Origin: Desulfobulbus sp.
GTDB taxonomy: Bacteria; Desulfobacterota; Desulfobulbia; Desulfobulbales; Desulfobulbaceae
Length of the DNA: 64,000 nucleotides
Direction of reading: 5' to 3'
Assembly: GCA_028684915.1 (NCBI GenBank)
Contig: JAQUEZ010000001.1
Span: 1-64,000, forward strand
Positions within the stretch are counted from its first letter, which is position 1; the number at the start of each line of letters is the position of its first letter. The translations under genes and the position numbers were made by a program. The notes beneath the pieces are model-generated. The model was not told where the DNA came from. It searched no databases and was given only the letters and a program-made list of their open reading frames with translations. Shown piece by piece: positions 45,341-56,300 of the stretch.

Positions 45341-46720
45341 ATGCCTACCCATATTCGACTTCGTGGTTCGTCCCGAAAAAAAAGCGGTTTTTTCAAGATG
45401 TTCTTTGCAGCGGTAGCCACAGCCGCCCTGCTTGCTGGCGGTTTTGTCGCCTTCTTGCTCTTTGAATTTGAGAAACCGACCCTCGTTCTCGACAAACAAA
45501 TCAAATACCTCGGCGGCACCATCGACCTGCCGCTGCACGTTGCCGACAAGAAAAGCGGTATCAGCGCGCTCACCATCACCCTGACCCAAGGCCAAACCTC
45601 GGCAATACTCATGGAACGCCATTTTCCGCGTACAGCCTGGTTTAAGCCCGCCGGTCCGCAAAGCCTCAACGAAAAGGTAATGATCGATGCCCAGAAGGCG
45701 GGGATCAAACAGGGTGAGGCGGAATTGGTGATCTCGGTGCGGGATTTCTCCCTCAACGGATTTTTCAAAGGCAACGAGACCGTGCAACGCATTCCGGTGA
45801 TCATGGACACGGTCCCCCCCAAGGTGAGTTTGGTGCATGACCAACGAGTGGTGCAACCGGGCAGCGCCGGTCTGGTAGTGTTTACCGTGGCCGAACAGCC
45901 TGAACGCCAGGGTGTCCTCATCGACAATGCCTTCTTCCCCGGCTATCCCACCAGCAAGAAAGACACCTATGTGGCCTACTTTGCCCTGCCCTGGAATGCA
46001 CAAGCACCGAGCCAAACTCGGGTTGTAGCCTACGATGAGGCTGGCAACGAGGGAACAACCCCCTTTGCGGCTGCGTTTAAAGCGGTGCCGGAAAAACACG
46101 ATATCATCAATCTAAGCGATAACTTTTTCCTGCAAAAAATGCCTGAATTCGAACAACATTACCCGGAAATGAAGGGAACCCTGCTGGAAAAATATCTCTA
46201 CATCAACAACCAGGTCCGTAAAAGCAACGCCCAAACCATCGCCAAAATCTGCGCCAATCCCGATCCCAACCAACTCTGGGCAGACCGTTTCTTGCGCATG
46301 CCCGGTGCAGGCCGTGCAGGGTACGCCGACCAACGGACCTATATGTACAACGGTCAGGCTGTGGATAATCAGACCCATCTCGGCGTGGATATCGCCTCGG
46401 TTGCCAAGGCTGAAATCCGGGCAGCCAACCGCGGTAAAGTGGTTTTTGCCGATTACCTCGGCATCTACGGCAACGTGGTCATTATCGATCATGGCCAGGG
46501 GATTGCCAGCCTCTATTCCCACCTCAGCAGTATCGATACCACGGTTGGGATTCTGGTTGAAAAGAACCAACCCATCGCCCATTCCGGGGCAACCGGCATG
46601 GCTGGCGGCGATCATCTCCATTTTTCCATGTTGATCCATGGCATCTTTGTTTCCCCCATCGAATGGTGGGACCAGCACTGGATCAACGTCAACATCAAGT
46701 CCGCCCTCAATGAGCCTTGA
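45341..46720 (+). CDS. M23-family peptidoglycan endopeptidase
   Basis: A 459-residue membrane-anchored protein. One N-terminal membrane helix (about 22-42), a long extracytoplasmic beta-rich middle and a LytM/M23 zinc peptidase domain at about 340-440. The metal and catalytic motifs are HLGVD (HXXXD), YSHLS and HLHFS (HXH), all intact, so the enzyme should be active on peptidoglycan cross-links. The stop overlaps the start of the lptF-like gene by 11 bases, suggesting coupling of wall remodelling and LPS export genes. Confidence 0.93.
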   Translation: MPTHIRLRGSSRKKSGFFKMFFAAVATAALLAGGFVAFLLFEFEKPTLVLDKQIKYLGGTIDLPLHVADKKSGISALTITLTQGQTSAILMERHFPRTAWFKPAGPQSLNEKVMIDAQKAGIKQGEAELVISVRDFSLNGFFKGNETVQRIPVIMDTVPPKVSLVHDQRVVQPGSAGLVVFTVAEQPERQGVLIDNAFFPGYPTSKKDTYVAYFALPWNAQAPSQTRVVAYDEAGNEGTTPFAAAFKAVPEKHDIINLSDNFFLQKMPEFEQHYPEMKGTLLEKYLYINNQVRKSNAQTIAKICANPDPNQLWADRFLRMPGAGRAGYADQRTYMYNGQAVDNQTHLGVDIASVAKAEIRAANRGKVVFADYLGIYGNVVIIDHGQGIASLYSHLSSIDTTVGILVEKNQPIAHSGATGMAGGDHLHFSMLIHGIFVSPIEWWDQHWINVNIKSALNEP

Positions 46721-47999
46721 GCTGTCAACCGGGCGATCAAATAAGCCTGGGCGTATACAACAACCGCGGGGAGGCCTGTTTCACTCCCCGCCTCTGTTGC
46801 TCTACAGTTATATTGCCAACGAGTTGCTGGCCCCGTTTTTTGCCTCTTTCCTCATCCTCTACGGGGTCTTTTTTCTCATCCGCTTGATTCCGCTGTTGGA
46901 GGTGGTGCTGTCGCTTCAAATCGGCCCGGCCGATTTCATCCGCCTTTTTGCATATATCTTCCCCCACATGCTCCTTTACATCATCCCCATGGCCTCCATG
47001 GCCGGGGTGATTGTCGGATTCACCCGCCTAACTAACGACCGGGAGATCCTGGCACTGAAGGCCTGCGGCATCAGCCTGCGCCAAATGCTGCCGCCGGTGA
47101 TAATTATCGCCGCGGCCATCGCCACCCTCACCGGATACTTCTCCATCCGTCTGATTCCCGTTGGCGCCTTGGGCTTCAAACAACTGATGTTTCAACTGGC
47201 CATGGAGAAAATCGACAACGGCATTCGCCCTCATGAATTCACCGAGGCCCTCGGGGACATTGTTCTCTACGTGGACCGGATCGATAAACAAAAAGGTTGG
47301 CACGGGGTCTATGTCTCCGACATGCGTGGCCGCCAACAGCCGCTGATTACTCTGGCTCAATCCGGGCATATGGAAGCGGATATGGAACACCAGCGGGTCA
47401 CCATCGTGCTCAACGATGGCAGCCTGCACAACCAGCAAGGCCCGGATAACCAGGTGGTCCATTTCGGCCGCTACCAGTTGCAGATAGGCCTGCAACTCCC
47501 GACCAAGGTCGGTGGGGAAAATGTGGCCAACCGCAGCCGGGGTACAATGCCCCAACAGCAGCTGCTTCAAGCCGCAAGTAAGAATGATCCGAACTCCAAA
47601 ACCTATAAAAAATATCTCAGCGAATACCATCATCGCCTGGTTTTGCCGGTGGGATGCTTCATTCTCAGCCTGCTCGGCCTGCCGCTTGGCCTCCAGGCAG
47701 CTCCTGGTCGACGGGCAGTGGGTATTCCCCTGGGCCTGGGTTTCTTTATCCTCTATTACATTACCTACACCACCACGGGGATGATGGCCGAGGAAGGCTC
47801 TTTGCCTCTAGTATTGGGAATGTGGCTTCCCAATATGCTCTTCTTTGCCCTGACGATGGGGATTATTTACCGGGTTGATCAGGAACGGCCGCTGCTTCCG
47901 GAGTGGCTGCAGCACTGGTGTGCCGGTTGCTGTGAACGGACCATCGCTCCGGCGTTGCGACGTCCCTGGCAGTGGGTCTCGCGCCTCTTTCACCGCTAG
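46710..47999 (+). CDS. lptF: LptF/LptG-family LPS export permease
   Basis: A 429-residue permease of the LptB2FG complex that extracts lipopolysaccharide from the inner membrane. It has the YjgP/YjgQ layout: helices near 45-70, 85-110 and 125-150 (LLYSYIANELLAPFFASFL, PMASMAGVIVGFTRLTNDRE), a periplasmic beta domain at about 165-300, and three C-terminal helices. ALKACGISL is a family motif after helix 2. The start at 46710 lies within the M23 gene. Its usual partner lptG is not adjacent in this window. Confidence 0.9.
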   Translation: MSLELSTGRSNKPGRIQQPRGGLFHSPPLLLYSYIANELLAPFFASFLILYGVFFLIRLIPLLEVVLSLQIGPADFIRLFAYIFPHMLLYIIPMASMAGVIVGFTRLTNDREILALKACGISLRQMLPPVIIIAAAIATLTGYFSIRLIPVGALGFKQLMFQLAMEKIDNGIRPHEFTEALGDIVLYVDRIDKQKGWHGVYVSDMRGRQQPLITLAQSGHMEADMEHQRVTIVLNDGSLHNQQGPDNQVVHFGRYQLQIGLQLPTKVGGENVANRSRGTMPQQQLLQAASKNDPNSKTYKKYLSEYHHRLVLPVGCFILSLLGLPLGLQAAPGRRAVGIPLGLGFFILYYITYTTTGMMAEEGSLPLVLGMWLPNMLFFALTMGIIYRVDQERPLLPEWLQHWCAGCCERTIAPALRRPWQWVSRLFHR

Positions 48000-48045
48000 A
48001 CCGGCACAACGAGCCCTTCTGCCCCCATACCCATGCCTTTGATAA

Positions 48046-48079
48046 ATGCCGCTTTCGCCCCTACCCTTGGAAGCGGCAT
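48046..48079 (+). terminator. Hairpin after the lptF-like gene
   Basis: ATGCCGCTT (48046-48054) pairs perfectly with AAGCGGCAT (48071-48079), 16-nt loop. A GTTTTTATT tract follows about 25 nt later, so termination is plausible but not classical. Confidence 0.5.
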
Positions 48080-48259
48080 GCCACACTTTGCAACCCCCTG
48101 TTTTTATTCCTCTAGGTTTGTTCTTTTTCAGACTTTACCCCCATTGCCGGGATTGCCACCCCGCAACAGCCGCTGTATAGTGTTTCTGAGTTTCCATGCT
48201 TCACCGGTACAGGCAGAGGAACGCCTTTCCTCCACTGATTCAACCACGGAGTATCTTGC

Positions 48260-49852
48260 ATGCAGCTGGCCCTTGCCGCGCAGATGCGCGAACTCGACCG
48301 ACAAACTATTGAAGAAATAGGCATACCCGGGATGGTGTTGATGGAAAACGCCGGTCGGGGCACGGTGGAACGGATGGAGCTGATCATCGGTCCGGTGGCG
48401 GGCAAGACGGTCTGCATCTTTGCCGGTCCTGGGAATAACGGCGGCGATGGCTTGGTAATCGCCCGTACGGTCCACGGCCTGGGCGCCTATCCCTTTGTCT
48501 TCTTTCTCCTTGACCCGGACCAACTCCAAGGCGATGCTGCGTTAAACTTTATGATTCTCAAGCAGTTGCGTTTACCCTACCAGGTACTCGACTACTCGGA
48601 GAAAATGCTCACTCTGGTCGATACCATCCTCACCCTCAACCGGATGCATCCTATGCATAGCCTGGTGGATTCCATCTTCGGTACCGGTCTGCAGCGGGAA
48701 GTCTGTGGTCATTTCCACGATGTGATCAACTGCATCAATATCCTTGGCAATCACCACAACATGCCAGTGGTCAGTGTGGACCTCCCCTCGGGACTAAACG
48801 CTGATACCGGTTCAGTACTGGGTATTTCCGTGCAGGCCAACCTGAGCGTCACCTACGGGCAGCCCAAACCGGGCCACTACCACCATGGTGGCGTTGGAGT
48901 CGGCCGGTTGGAACGGGTTGATATCGGCATCCCCACCAAGGTGGTCGAACGGATGGCGCTCAAGGGCGAGGTTCTGGATCAAACCACTGCCATGCTCCTG
49001 AACAAAAGAGACAAAACAGCCCACAAAGGATCAAACGGTCACCTACTCATCCTGGCCGGATCTGAAGGGAAAACCGGTGCGGCCCTGCTCAGCGGTCAGG
49101 GAGCGCTGCGCTGCGGCGCCGGACTGGTCAGCTTTGCCGTGCCCGCAGATTTGAACCCCATTTTTGAAACCGTGCTCGCCGAGGCCATGACCCTGATACT
49201 GCCCTCCTCACGCCGTTTTCTCTCCATTGATGATTTCCCGCTCATCGACACCCTGGCCCAAGGCAAGGATGCACTGGTCATTGGTCCGGGGATTGGGACG
49301 GATCCGGCAACTGCCGAGCTCGTCCTTCGTTTCTATTGCGACAGCCCCGCACCCATGGTGATCGATGCCGATGCACTCAACATTCTGGCGGCCCATCGCG
49401 ACCTCATCCGCCTCCCGGCTGGACCACGAATTTTCACCCCACACCCCGGCGAGATGGCCCGGCTGCTCGAATGCTCAATAGCTGAGATCCAGGCTGACCG
49501 TCTTCAGGCCGCTCAATGGCTCAATGATGCTGTCAATTGCCCGGAGCTGATCACCGTTTTAAAAGGAGCCGGAACAGTGGTGGCGGCAAATAACGGCCGC
49601 TGGGCCATCAACACCACTGGAAACCCTGGAATGGGAACCGGCGGCATGGGGGATGTGTTGGCCGGCATTATCGGCGGCCTCCTGACACAAGGCTATTCGC
49701 CTTGGCAGGCCGCCACCTTAGGCGTCTATCTCCACGGCCTGGCTGCCGACTCAATCGCCGCCAACCAGCCCTATGGATTCACCGCCACCGAAGTCGCCCA
49801 GGCCCTTCCTCGGGTTCTAGGCACCCTGCTAAACAACAACCACAAGGAGTAG
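48260..49852 (+). CDS. nnr: Bifunctional NAD(P)HX epimerase / dehydratase
   Basis: A 530-residue repair enzyme for hydrated NADH and NADPH. The N-terminal epimerase domain (about 1-215) has FAGPGNNGGDGLVIAR and SVDLPSGLNADTG. The C-terminal ADP- or ATP-dependent dehydratase (about 230-525) has KGSNGHLLILAGSEGKTGAA, TPHPGEMARLL and GNPGMGTGGMGDVLAG. Both active sites look intact. The ORF begins MQLALAAQMRELDR, the usual family start. The CBS-domain gene begins 3 bp after its stop, so they are likely cotranscribed. Confidence 0.95.
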   Translation: MQLALAAQMRELDRQTIEEIGIPGMVLMENAGRGTVERMELIIGPVAGKTVCIFAGPGNNGGDGLVIARTVHGLGAYPFVFFLLDPDQLQGDAALNFMILKQLRLPYQVLDYSEKMLTLVDTILTLNRMHPMHSLVDSIFGTGLQREVCGHFHDVINCINILGNHHNMPVVSVDLPSGLNADTGSVLGISVQANLSVTYGQPKPGHYHHGGVGVGRLERVDIGIPTKVVERMALKGEVLDQTTAMLLNKRDKTAHKGSNGHLLILAGSEGKTGAALLSGQGALRCGAGLVSFAVPADLNPIFETVLAEAMTLILPSSRRFLSIDDFPLIDTLAQGKDALVIGPGIGTDPATAELVLRFYCDSPAPMVIDADALNILAAHRDLIRLPAGPRIFTPHPGEMARLLECSIAEIQADRLQAAQWLNDAVNCPELITVLKGAGTVVAANNGRWAINTTGNPGMGTGGMGDVLAGIIGGLLTQGYSPWQAATLGVYLHGLAADSIAANQPYGFTATEVAQALPRVLGTLLNNNHKE

Positions 49853-49854
49853 CT

Positions 49855-50310
49855 ATGCTGAAAGCACTTGATATAATGACCAAAGACGTTGTCGCCGTGA
49901 ATCCGCAGACAAGTGTTCGTGAGTTGGCAACGCTCCTGCTTGAAAAAAAGATCAGCGGTGCCCCGGTTATCGACGAGGCCGGTAAACTGGTCGGCGTGGT
50001 GACCGAGAGCGATCTCATTTTTCAGAACAAAAAGGTACACTTGCCCACGGCAGTGGCTATCCTTGATGCCTTTGTTTTTCTTGAATCACCGGGAAAAATG
50101 GAGCAGGAACTGAAAAAAATAGCCGGAGCCAAGGTAGGCGACATCTGCTCACAGCAGCTTTTCACCGTTACCCCGGAGACGGAACTGGAAGAAATTGCGA
50201 CCTTAATGGCAGAGAAAAAGATACACACCCTGCCGGTACTGGAGGGCGAGCAGTTGGTGGGGATAATTGGCAAATCAGATATTATCAGGACGATTGCCCA
50301 GGGGCTTTAA
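49855..50310 (+). CDS. Tandem CBS-domain protein
   Basis: A 151-residue protein made of two CBS motifs: ALDIMTKDVVAVNP through GVVTESDLIF at about 1-58, and VGDICSQQLFTVTP through GIIGKSDIIRTI at about 90-148. Such stand-alone pairs bind adenine nucleotides and often serve as energy or redox sensors. The start at 49855 has AAGGAG, which overlaps the nnr stop region. Its 3' end overlaps the convergent GGDEF gene by 26 bp. Confidence 0.92.
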   Translation: MLKALDIMTKDVVAVNPQTSVRELATLLLEKKISGAPVIDEAGKLVGVVTESDLIFQNKKVHLPTAVAILDAFVFLESPGKMEQELKKIAGAKVGDICSQQLFTVTPETELEEIATLMAEKKIHTLPVLEGEQLVGIIGKSDIIRTIAQGL

Positions 50311-51616
50311 CCAGGGGCTCGTAAAGCTGCCAGCAGTTGCGCCCCTTTTTCTTCGCCTCATACATGGCGATGTCGGCATGACGGAGCATAGTCTCGGCAT
50401 CGCTGCAATCATTGGGAAAGACCGAAATACCGATACTGGCGCCAATGAAACAGATGTGATCATTGGCTTCGATCGGCTCATTGAGTGACTCGATCACCTT
50501 CTGGGCAACCAGGGTTGAGCCCTCTAGGGTCTCGGTACTTTCAAGGAGAATGACGAACTCATCTCCACCGAGGCGACAAACCGAATCCGAGGAGCGAAGC
50601 ACACCGCGCAGCCGTTCCGCCACCTGCATCAAAACGATATCGCCGACCCCGTGCCCATACTGGTCGTTGATCGGCTTGAACCGATCAAGATCGATAAACA
50701 GCAGGCAGAGGATGCGCCCGTAGCGCTTGGCCAAGGAAATAGCCTGGGGAAGACGACGGCGAAAATAATTGCGGTTAGGGAGGTTGGTGAGCGGATCGTG
50801 GTTGGCCATATAGCGGATCAGCTCGGCGGCCTCTTGACGTTCGGTCACATCCTGGAACACGAGCACTCCACCGACCAGACGATGCCCTTGGCGGATGGGG
50901 GTGGAACGGAAGTCCACCGGAAAATTGGTCCCGTCCTTGCGGAGCATACGTGCCTCGTCGTAACAAACCGTGACCGAAGCATCGGCCTGGGTAAAAAAAG
51001 GACAACAATCCACGGAAAAATCATCACTGCCAGGAACGGAAACCTTGAAAATATCCATACAATGCTCACCCCTAACCTCGTTATTGGTGTAGCCGAGCAT
51101 TTTTAGGGCAGCTGGGTTGATATAACTGATCAGGCCGTGATCATCGACCCCGCAAATACCGTTGGCTGCCGCATCAAGGATCATCTCATAGTTACGGGAC
51201 AGGAGTTCGAGTTCCTGTTTGGCACGATGAGAACCGAGGATATAGCGGATACGATTTTTGAGTACCGGCCAGCGCAGGGGTTTGCGAATATAATCCACGG
51301 CACCGGCGGCATAGGAACGCTCGATGCTCTTTTCGTCGTCCAGGGCGGTGACCATCAACACCGGCGGGGGGTTGGTCATGGAGGTACGAATCTGCTCACA
51401 GACGTCCGGTCCGTCAATCCCCGGCATGGCAATGTCGAGAATCACCAGGTCAAAGGACTGTTCAGCCACTATATCCAGTGCAGCAGGGCCATCCTCCGCC
51501 TCCACCACAAGATACCCCTCTCCTTCGAGGAACTGGCGCATGAGCATACGGATGACCTCGTCGTCATCAACCATGAGAATGACCGGAGGAGCCCCCGACA
51601 ACAGGGAAACTGTCAT
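50285..51616 (-). CDS. Receiver-PAS-GGDEF diguanylate cyclase
   Basis: A 443-residue response regulator with cyclic-di-GMP synthesis output. The receiver domain (about 11-130) has MVDDDE and the phospho-Asp in LVILDIAMPG. A PAS domain (about 145-265) has ANGICGVDDHGLISYINPAALKMLGY. The GGDEF domain (about 280-435) has the intact CRLGGDEFVILLE. An RSSD inhibitory-site motif stands exactly five residues before GGDEF, so product feedback is expected. No EAL domain. It follows the hybrid kinase by 69 bp; that kinase's Hpt domain could phosphorylate this receiver (inference). Confidence 0.94.
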   Translation of the reverse strand: MTVSLLSGAPPVILMVDDDEVIRMLMRQFLEGEGYLVVEAEDGPAALDIVAEQSFDLVILDIAMPGIDGPDVCEQIRTSMTNPPPVLMVTALDDEKSIERSYAAGAVDYIRKPLRWPVLKNRIRYILGSHRAKQELELLSRNYEMILDAAANGICGVDDHGLISYINPAALKMLGYTNNEVRGEHCMDIFKVSVPGSDDFSVDCCPFFTQADASVTVCYDEARMLRKDGTNFPVDFRSTPIRQGHRLVGGVLVFQDVTERQEAAELIRYMANHDPLTNLPNRNYFRRRLPQAISLAKRYGRILCLLFIDLDRFKPINDQYGHGVGDIVLMQVAERLRGVLRSSDSVCRLGGDEFVILLESTETLEGSTLVAQKVIESLNEPIEANDHICFIGASIGISVFPNDCSDAETMLRHADIAMYEAKKKGRNCWQLYEPLVKAPGQSS

Positions 51617-51685
51617 AATCTGCGCATCTCCAAAAAAAGGAATCGAACTGAGGCCCGTCTCAGTTATTGTAGTGGAATATGCTCT

Positions 51686-53368
51686 TTAATCAAGCTGTTC
51701 CGTAAAAAATTGTTTCACCTGAGTAACAGCCTGGGTGATCTGTTCAAGAATTCTTTTCCCCTGGCGCAGATTACCGGTTTTCCCCATCTGCTCAGCGAGC
51801 AGACAGAGGCCTGCCAGTTCCTCGGCACCAAACTGACTGCTGCTCCCTTTCATCGTATGCGCTACCTTGTTGATCCCCTGGGCATCCTGACCGGCTACGG
51901 CCTGCTGCAATTCGGCTAACCGCCGATCGAGGGAGCGAAGAAAGACGCCCACTGCCGGAGTGATATCGCCCACATGCTCCCGCAACCGTTGCAGGGAGGC
52001 GCCATTGACTACCGCACCTTTTCCGTTTGAGACCTGCCCCTCCACCTGCTCCCGCCGTGACGATTTGGGTACCACCGAGGTTTTGAGTTCCGGTAGCCAG
52101 CGGGAAAGCACCTCCTGCAACCGATTGAAATCAAGAGGTTTGACCAGATAATCCACCATACCAACCTCCTGGCACCGTTTTCTCGCCGCTGCAGTGGCAT
52201 CGGCAGTCAGGGCCACGATGGGCGGTGAGGTTTGCCGCTGTTGCTCTGCTACGTCCAGTATAACCCGGGTAGCATCATATCCGTCGACCACCGGCATCTG
52301 GCAATCCATGAAAATCAGGTGAAAACGGTTGTTGCGACAGAGATCGATCGCCTCCTGACCGTTTGCCGCCAAAACCACCTCGACCCCGGTTCGGCGGAAA
52401 GTTTCGGCCATGACGATCCGATTGGTTTCCTCGTCGTCAACAAACAGCAGGCGAATACCCTGCTCCCCCGTACTCGTCGGCGGTGTAGAAGCGACTATCT
52501 CCTCGGGAAGGCTTTCCGGAGCGGGAAGGACAGCCGCCGGCTCCCGCACCTCCTCTTCCACCCGGGGCAGAAACACGGTGAACCAAAAAGTAGACCCCTG
52601 ACTGTACTCGGAATCAACGCCGAATTCGCCGTCCATCAACTTGATCAGCTTGGCACAAATCGACAACCCCAGGCCTGTACCGCCAAAACGTCGAGTGGAG
52701 GAACTATCGACCTGAGAGAAGGGCTGGAACAGCTTGCCAATAGACCCGCCCTCGATACCGACCCCGGAATCCTGGACTGCAAAACGGAGCAAATCGCCCG
52801 CTTCCAGGTGCTGCAATCGTTGTACCTGCAGTTCGACGGTTCCCTGTTCGGTAAATTTAATCGCGTTCCCCAATAAATTGACCAATACCTGACGCAGCCG
52901 GAAGCCATCCCCCTTGTACTGGGCCGCCAGGGCCTGGTCGATGCGGGCGCAGACAGACAGCCCCTTACGTTTACCGGTGACCTGGTAGAGGGTCAGCAAT
53001 TGACTCAGTAGAGTACGCAGGTTAAAGGGTTCGACCTCCAAGGCCATCTTATTGGCTTCAATTTTACTGAAATCAAGCAGGTTATTGATCAGGGTCAAGA
53101 GACTGGAAGCCGAGGTCCGAATCAGCTGGGCAAAATGTTTCTGCCGTGGCTGGAGTTCGGTATCAAGCAGCAACTCACTGATCCCGATCACCCCGTTCAT
53201 AGGGGTACGGATCTCGTGGCTGATCATGGCAAGAAAGTCGGATTTGGCTTGATTGGCCGAATCGGCCTGACGCGCCTTCTGCCGGAGCTGACGGTTCTCC
53301 TGCTCCAATCGAAGCACCTTGGCCTCGAGTTCGGCTAGACGTTGCTGTTCAGTCTTCGACGCATGCAT
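51686..53368 (-). CDS. Soluble hybrid histidine kinase with receiver and Hpt domains
   Basis: A 560-residue kinase without membrane segments. An N-terminal coiled coil (about 5-38) leads straight into HisKA with [10 protein letters not shown] (His51). The HATPase has [20 protein letters not shown] and [10 protein letters not shown]. The receiver has VDDEETN and LIFMDCQMP. The C-terminal Hpt has [12 protein letters not shown]. This is the BarA-like phosphorelay layout minus the sensor, so the signal may come through a partner bound to the coiled coil. It starts 3 bp after the EndoQ-UvrD stop, and the GGDEF regulator follows. A DNA-damage-linked signal is conceivable from position only. Confidence 0.93.
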   Translation of the reverse strand: MHASKTEQQRLAELEAKVLRLEQENRQLRQKARQADSANQAKSDFLAMISHEIRTPMNGVIGISELLLDTELQPRQKHFAQLIRTSASSLLTLINNLLDFSKIEANKMALEVEPFNLRTLLSQLLTLYQVTGKRKGLSVCARIDQALAAQYKGDGFRLRQVLVNLLGNAIKFTEQGTVELQVQRLQHLEAGDLLRFAVQDSGVGIEGGSIGKLFQPFSQVDSSSTRRFGGTGLGLSICAKLIKLMDGEFGVDSEYSQGSTFWFTVFLPRVEEEVREPAAVLPAPESLPEEIVASTPPTSTGEQGIRLLFVDDEETNRIVMAETFRRTGVEVVLAANGQEAIDLCRNNRFHLIFMDCQMPVVDGYDATRVILDVAEQQRQTSPPIVALTADATAAARKRCQEVGMVDYLVKPLDFNRLQEVLSRWLPELKTSVVPKSSRREQVEGQVSNGKGAVVNGASLQRLREHVGDITPAVGVFLRSLDRRLAELQQAVAGQDAQGINKVAHTMKGSSSQFGAEELAGLCLLAEQMGKTGNLRQGKRILEQITQAVTQVKQFFTEQLD

Positions 53369-53371
53369 GGT

Positions 53372-56300
53372 TCAGGAAAAAAGCGAGAGTTGTCGATGTT
53401 TGGTTTGCCTCTTCCGGATTTCCTGAATCGCGGGTGGGGGAGTCAGGGCATCGGGGGGCAATTCCGCTACAAAGGATGATGGCTGCCGATCCTCGGGAGG
53501 ACCACCATAGAGGGCCCGCTTGCGGCACCAGCTCAGATACAGGGTGGAGACTGCGCGGGTAATACCAACAAAAAAAAGGCGGCGTTCTTCCTCAAGCTGA
53601 GCCTGCACCTGTTCCAGCGACAAACGTTGCCGAGGCGCCAGCGGCAGAAGGCCTTCCTCCACGCCTGCGATAAAGACAAGAGAAAATTCCAACCCCTTGG
53701 CAGCGTGCAGGGTTGAGAGGGTTACCGCCTCGGCCCGATTGTCGTAGAGCACCGAGTCACTGAACCGAAGAAGGTGCCTGGCCAATGCCGGCAGAGATTG
53801 ATACTGACACCCCCCCTCCTCCCGCAGACGTTGCAGGTTTTCTTCTTCCGCATCCAGCTGGTAATAGGTGATGAGAGTCTCAAAAAATTTCGCAAGGGGA
53901 TGATCGGGGCCGGCCCCAACCAGAACTTTGTACAGTTGGTGCAAAGGATCCAGAGAGGTTTCAGCGAGTGCCTGCATAAATTGCACGGCAGCCTGAGGAT
54001 GTTGCTGTTCACGAAAACATTGTTTCAGTAAACCTGGAACTTCAGGGGGCAGTACGCGGCCAAGTTTTTTTTCTTCCCCTAAAAGCCAGAGCAGGTGCTG
54101 CGGCTCGGCCAAACCGGAGAGCAACAGCATCCAGGCATAGAACGGTCGACAGACACCTTTGGTGTAATAGGCCTCCAGATCCACCAACTGAAAGGGAATT
54201 CCACGTTGGCTCAGCACGCGGCTGATCGTCAGCGCCTGGCGGGAGGTGCGATAAAGGATACCTATATCACGTAAACTTGCCAGGGCTTGAGAAGTGGCAT
54301 CAAAGCGTTCGAGGGCCCGGTGTGAGGTGCCGCCGATTTGCACTTCGATCTGATCGGCAATACGTATAGCCTCCTGTTCCGGATTCGCACAGACTACGGA
54401 GTACATGTTGCCGGGGAATGCCGCTTTCGCTTCCATCGGCGCCACCGGGAAAGGATGGGGATTGCGCCCAATAACCGCTTCTGCGGCACGAATAATGGTC
54501 GCACCGCTGCGGTAATTACACACCAACTGGTGGCAGTCGGGTTGAAATTCAGTGATAAATTGTTGGAACCACCGGGGATCGGATCCACGGAAGCCGTAAA
54601 TCGCCTGATCTGGATCACCGATGGCAAAAACGCTGGCCTGTTGCCCGGCTAGATAGGCCACTAGCTGATATTGGGCCTGATTGACATCCTGGAATTCATC
54701 GACAAAGAGATGGCCGGTAGCCCTGCACATCCTCTGTGCCGGTTCCCCTTGTGCCCGCATCAACTCCAGCACCTCAGGCACCAGGCAATCAAGATCAATC
54801 AGATTCTGGGCGCTCAGGTTTTGCCGGTACAGAGTAAGCTGTTCAGAAGGAGGAACAAGACCACTGCGACTGTAGGTGGTCAGTGTTTCCATAAGGCTTT
54901 GCTGTTCTTCACGTCGCCAAGAAGGAAAGAGCTCTTCCAACAAAAGCAGCCGTTCTTCCGGCCCAATGACTCGCAAGCCGGGTTGCGTTTGTCGTAGATG
55001 GTGGAGACAGTAGCCGTGAAAGGTGGCCACCATGATCGAGTTGCCGGTTTCATTTTCCTTTGCCAAACGCTCCCGCACCTCGGCAGCCGCCTTGTTGGTA
55101 AAGGTGATCACCGTACAAGGCCCCCCGGTTTCCCGAGCAACCCGCTCCACCCGACTGACCAGGGTATGGGTCTTGCCAGTGCCGGGTCCTGCCTGGACCA
55201 CAATTATCCTGGCCGTACTGACGACAGCCTGCTCTTGGGCGCTGTTGAGGAGCTTTGGAGAAACGTTCACCAACGACCTGGACGTGGCCTCTTTTGTTGT
55301 AAGGGGCAACTGTTGAGCCTTTTTTTTACGGGTCCGACTCTTGCCCAGACCAAAAAGACTGCCCTGGCCAGAGAGGCTGGCACGTTCGCCCTCGTCAAAG
55401 ACCCGGATCACACCGAACTCTCCGTCATAACCCGCCTGGCGGATCACTCGATTGGTGCGGACACGATCGATAGCCTCAGCCATCAAAGGCCCTGCCTTGG
55501 CGTTGATCTCGGCAAGCGGCGCATCAAGCAGCAGAGCAAACTCCGAACCAAAGAGAGTAATCAAACGACTATACCCCTCGGTTGCCCGCTTGGTGGCCGG
55601 GCCGCAGTCAAGCAGTTCGCCCACGATCTCCTGCAACGGAATCAGACTGTGCACCGCCGGGCTGCCCTGGGGATGGCGGGGTTCGGTGCGATCAGCCAGC
55701 TCCATTACCCGGTAGAGCACGCCAATGGTCAAGGGCTTGCCGCAACTCGGACAGAGCCCATCAAGCTTGCGCGTTTCCACCGGCTCAAGGCAAACGCCGC
55801 ATTTACGGTGGCCATCACAGTGATATTTGCCCTCCTCCGGATAAAACTCGACTGTGGCGGCAAAGGCCTGCTCGCCAGCGGCAGAACGGGGATGGCGCAG
55901 GCCCTCACGGATTCCACTAAAGCTCATCTCGGTGGTAAAGATATTGGCCTCCCGCCCGAGTTTAGACGGCGAATGGCAATCGGAGTTGGAAATAAGGGTG
56001 AAACGATCCAGGGCCGAGATAAGTCGATTCATCCCCGGATCCGAGGAGAGGCCGGTTTCGAGGGCAAAGATATGGTCGCTGAGATCCCCGAAGCAATCCT
56101 CGATCCGGTCAAAGCCAGATTTGGAGCCAAAGAGCGAGAACCATGGGGTCCATATATGGGCCGGGACAAGGAATCCACCCGGTGCCTTTTCCAAGAGGAT
56201 TTCCAACAGATCGCGGGAATCAAGCCCTAAGATGGGCCGACCGTCGGAGCTAATATTGCCAAGAGTTGCCAGGGTGGCGTTGATACGACGAACCGCATCA

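Noticed and set aside
54998..56230. 410-codon plus-strand open frame
   Set aside because: Antisense to the EndoQ-UvrD fusion; no recognisable domain.
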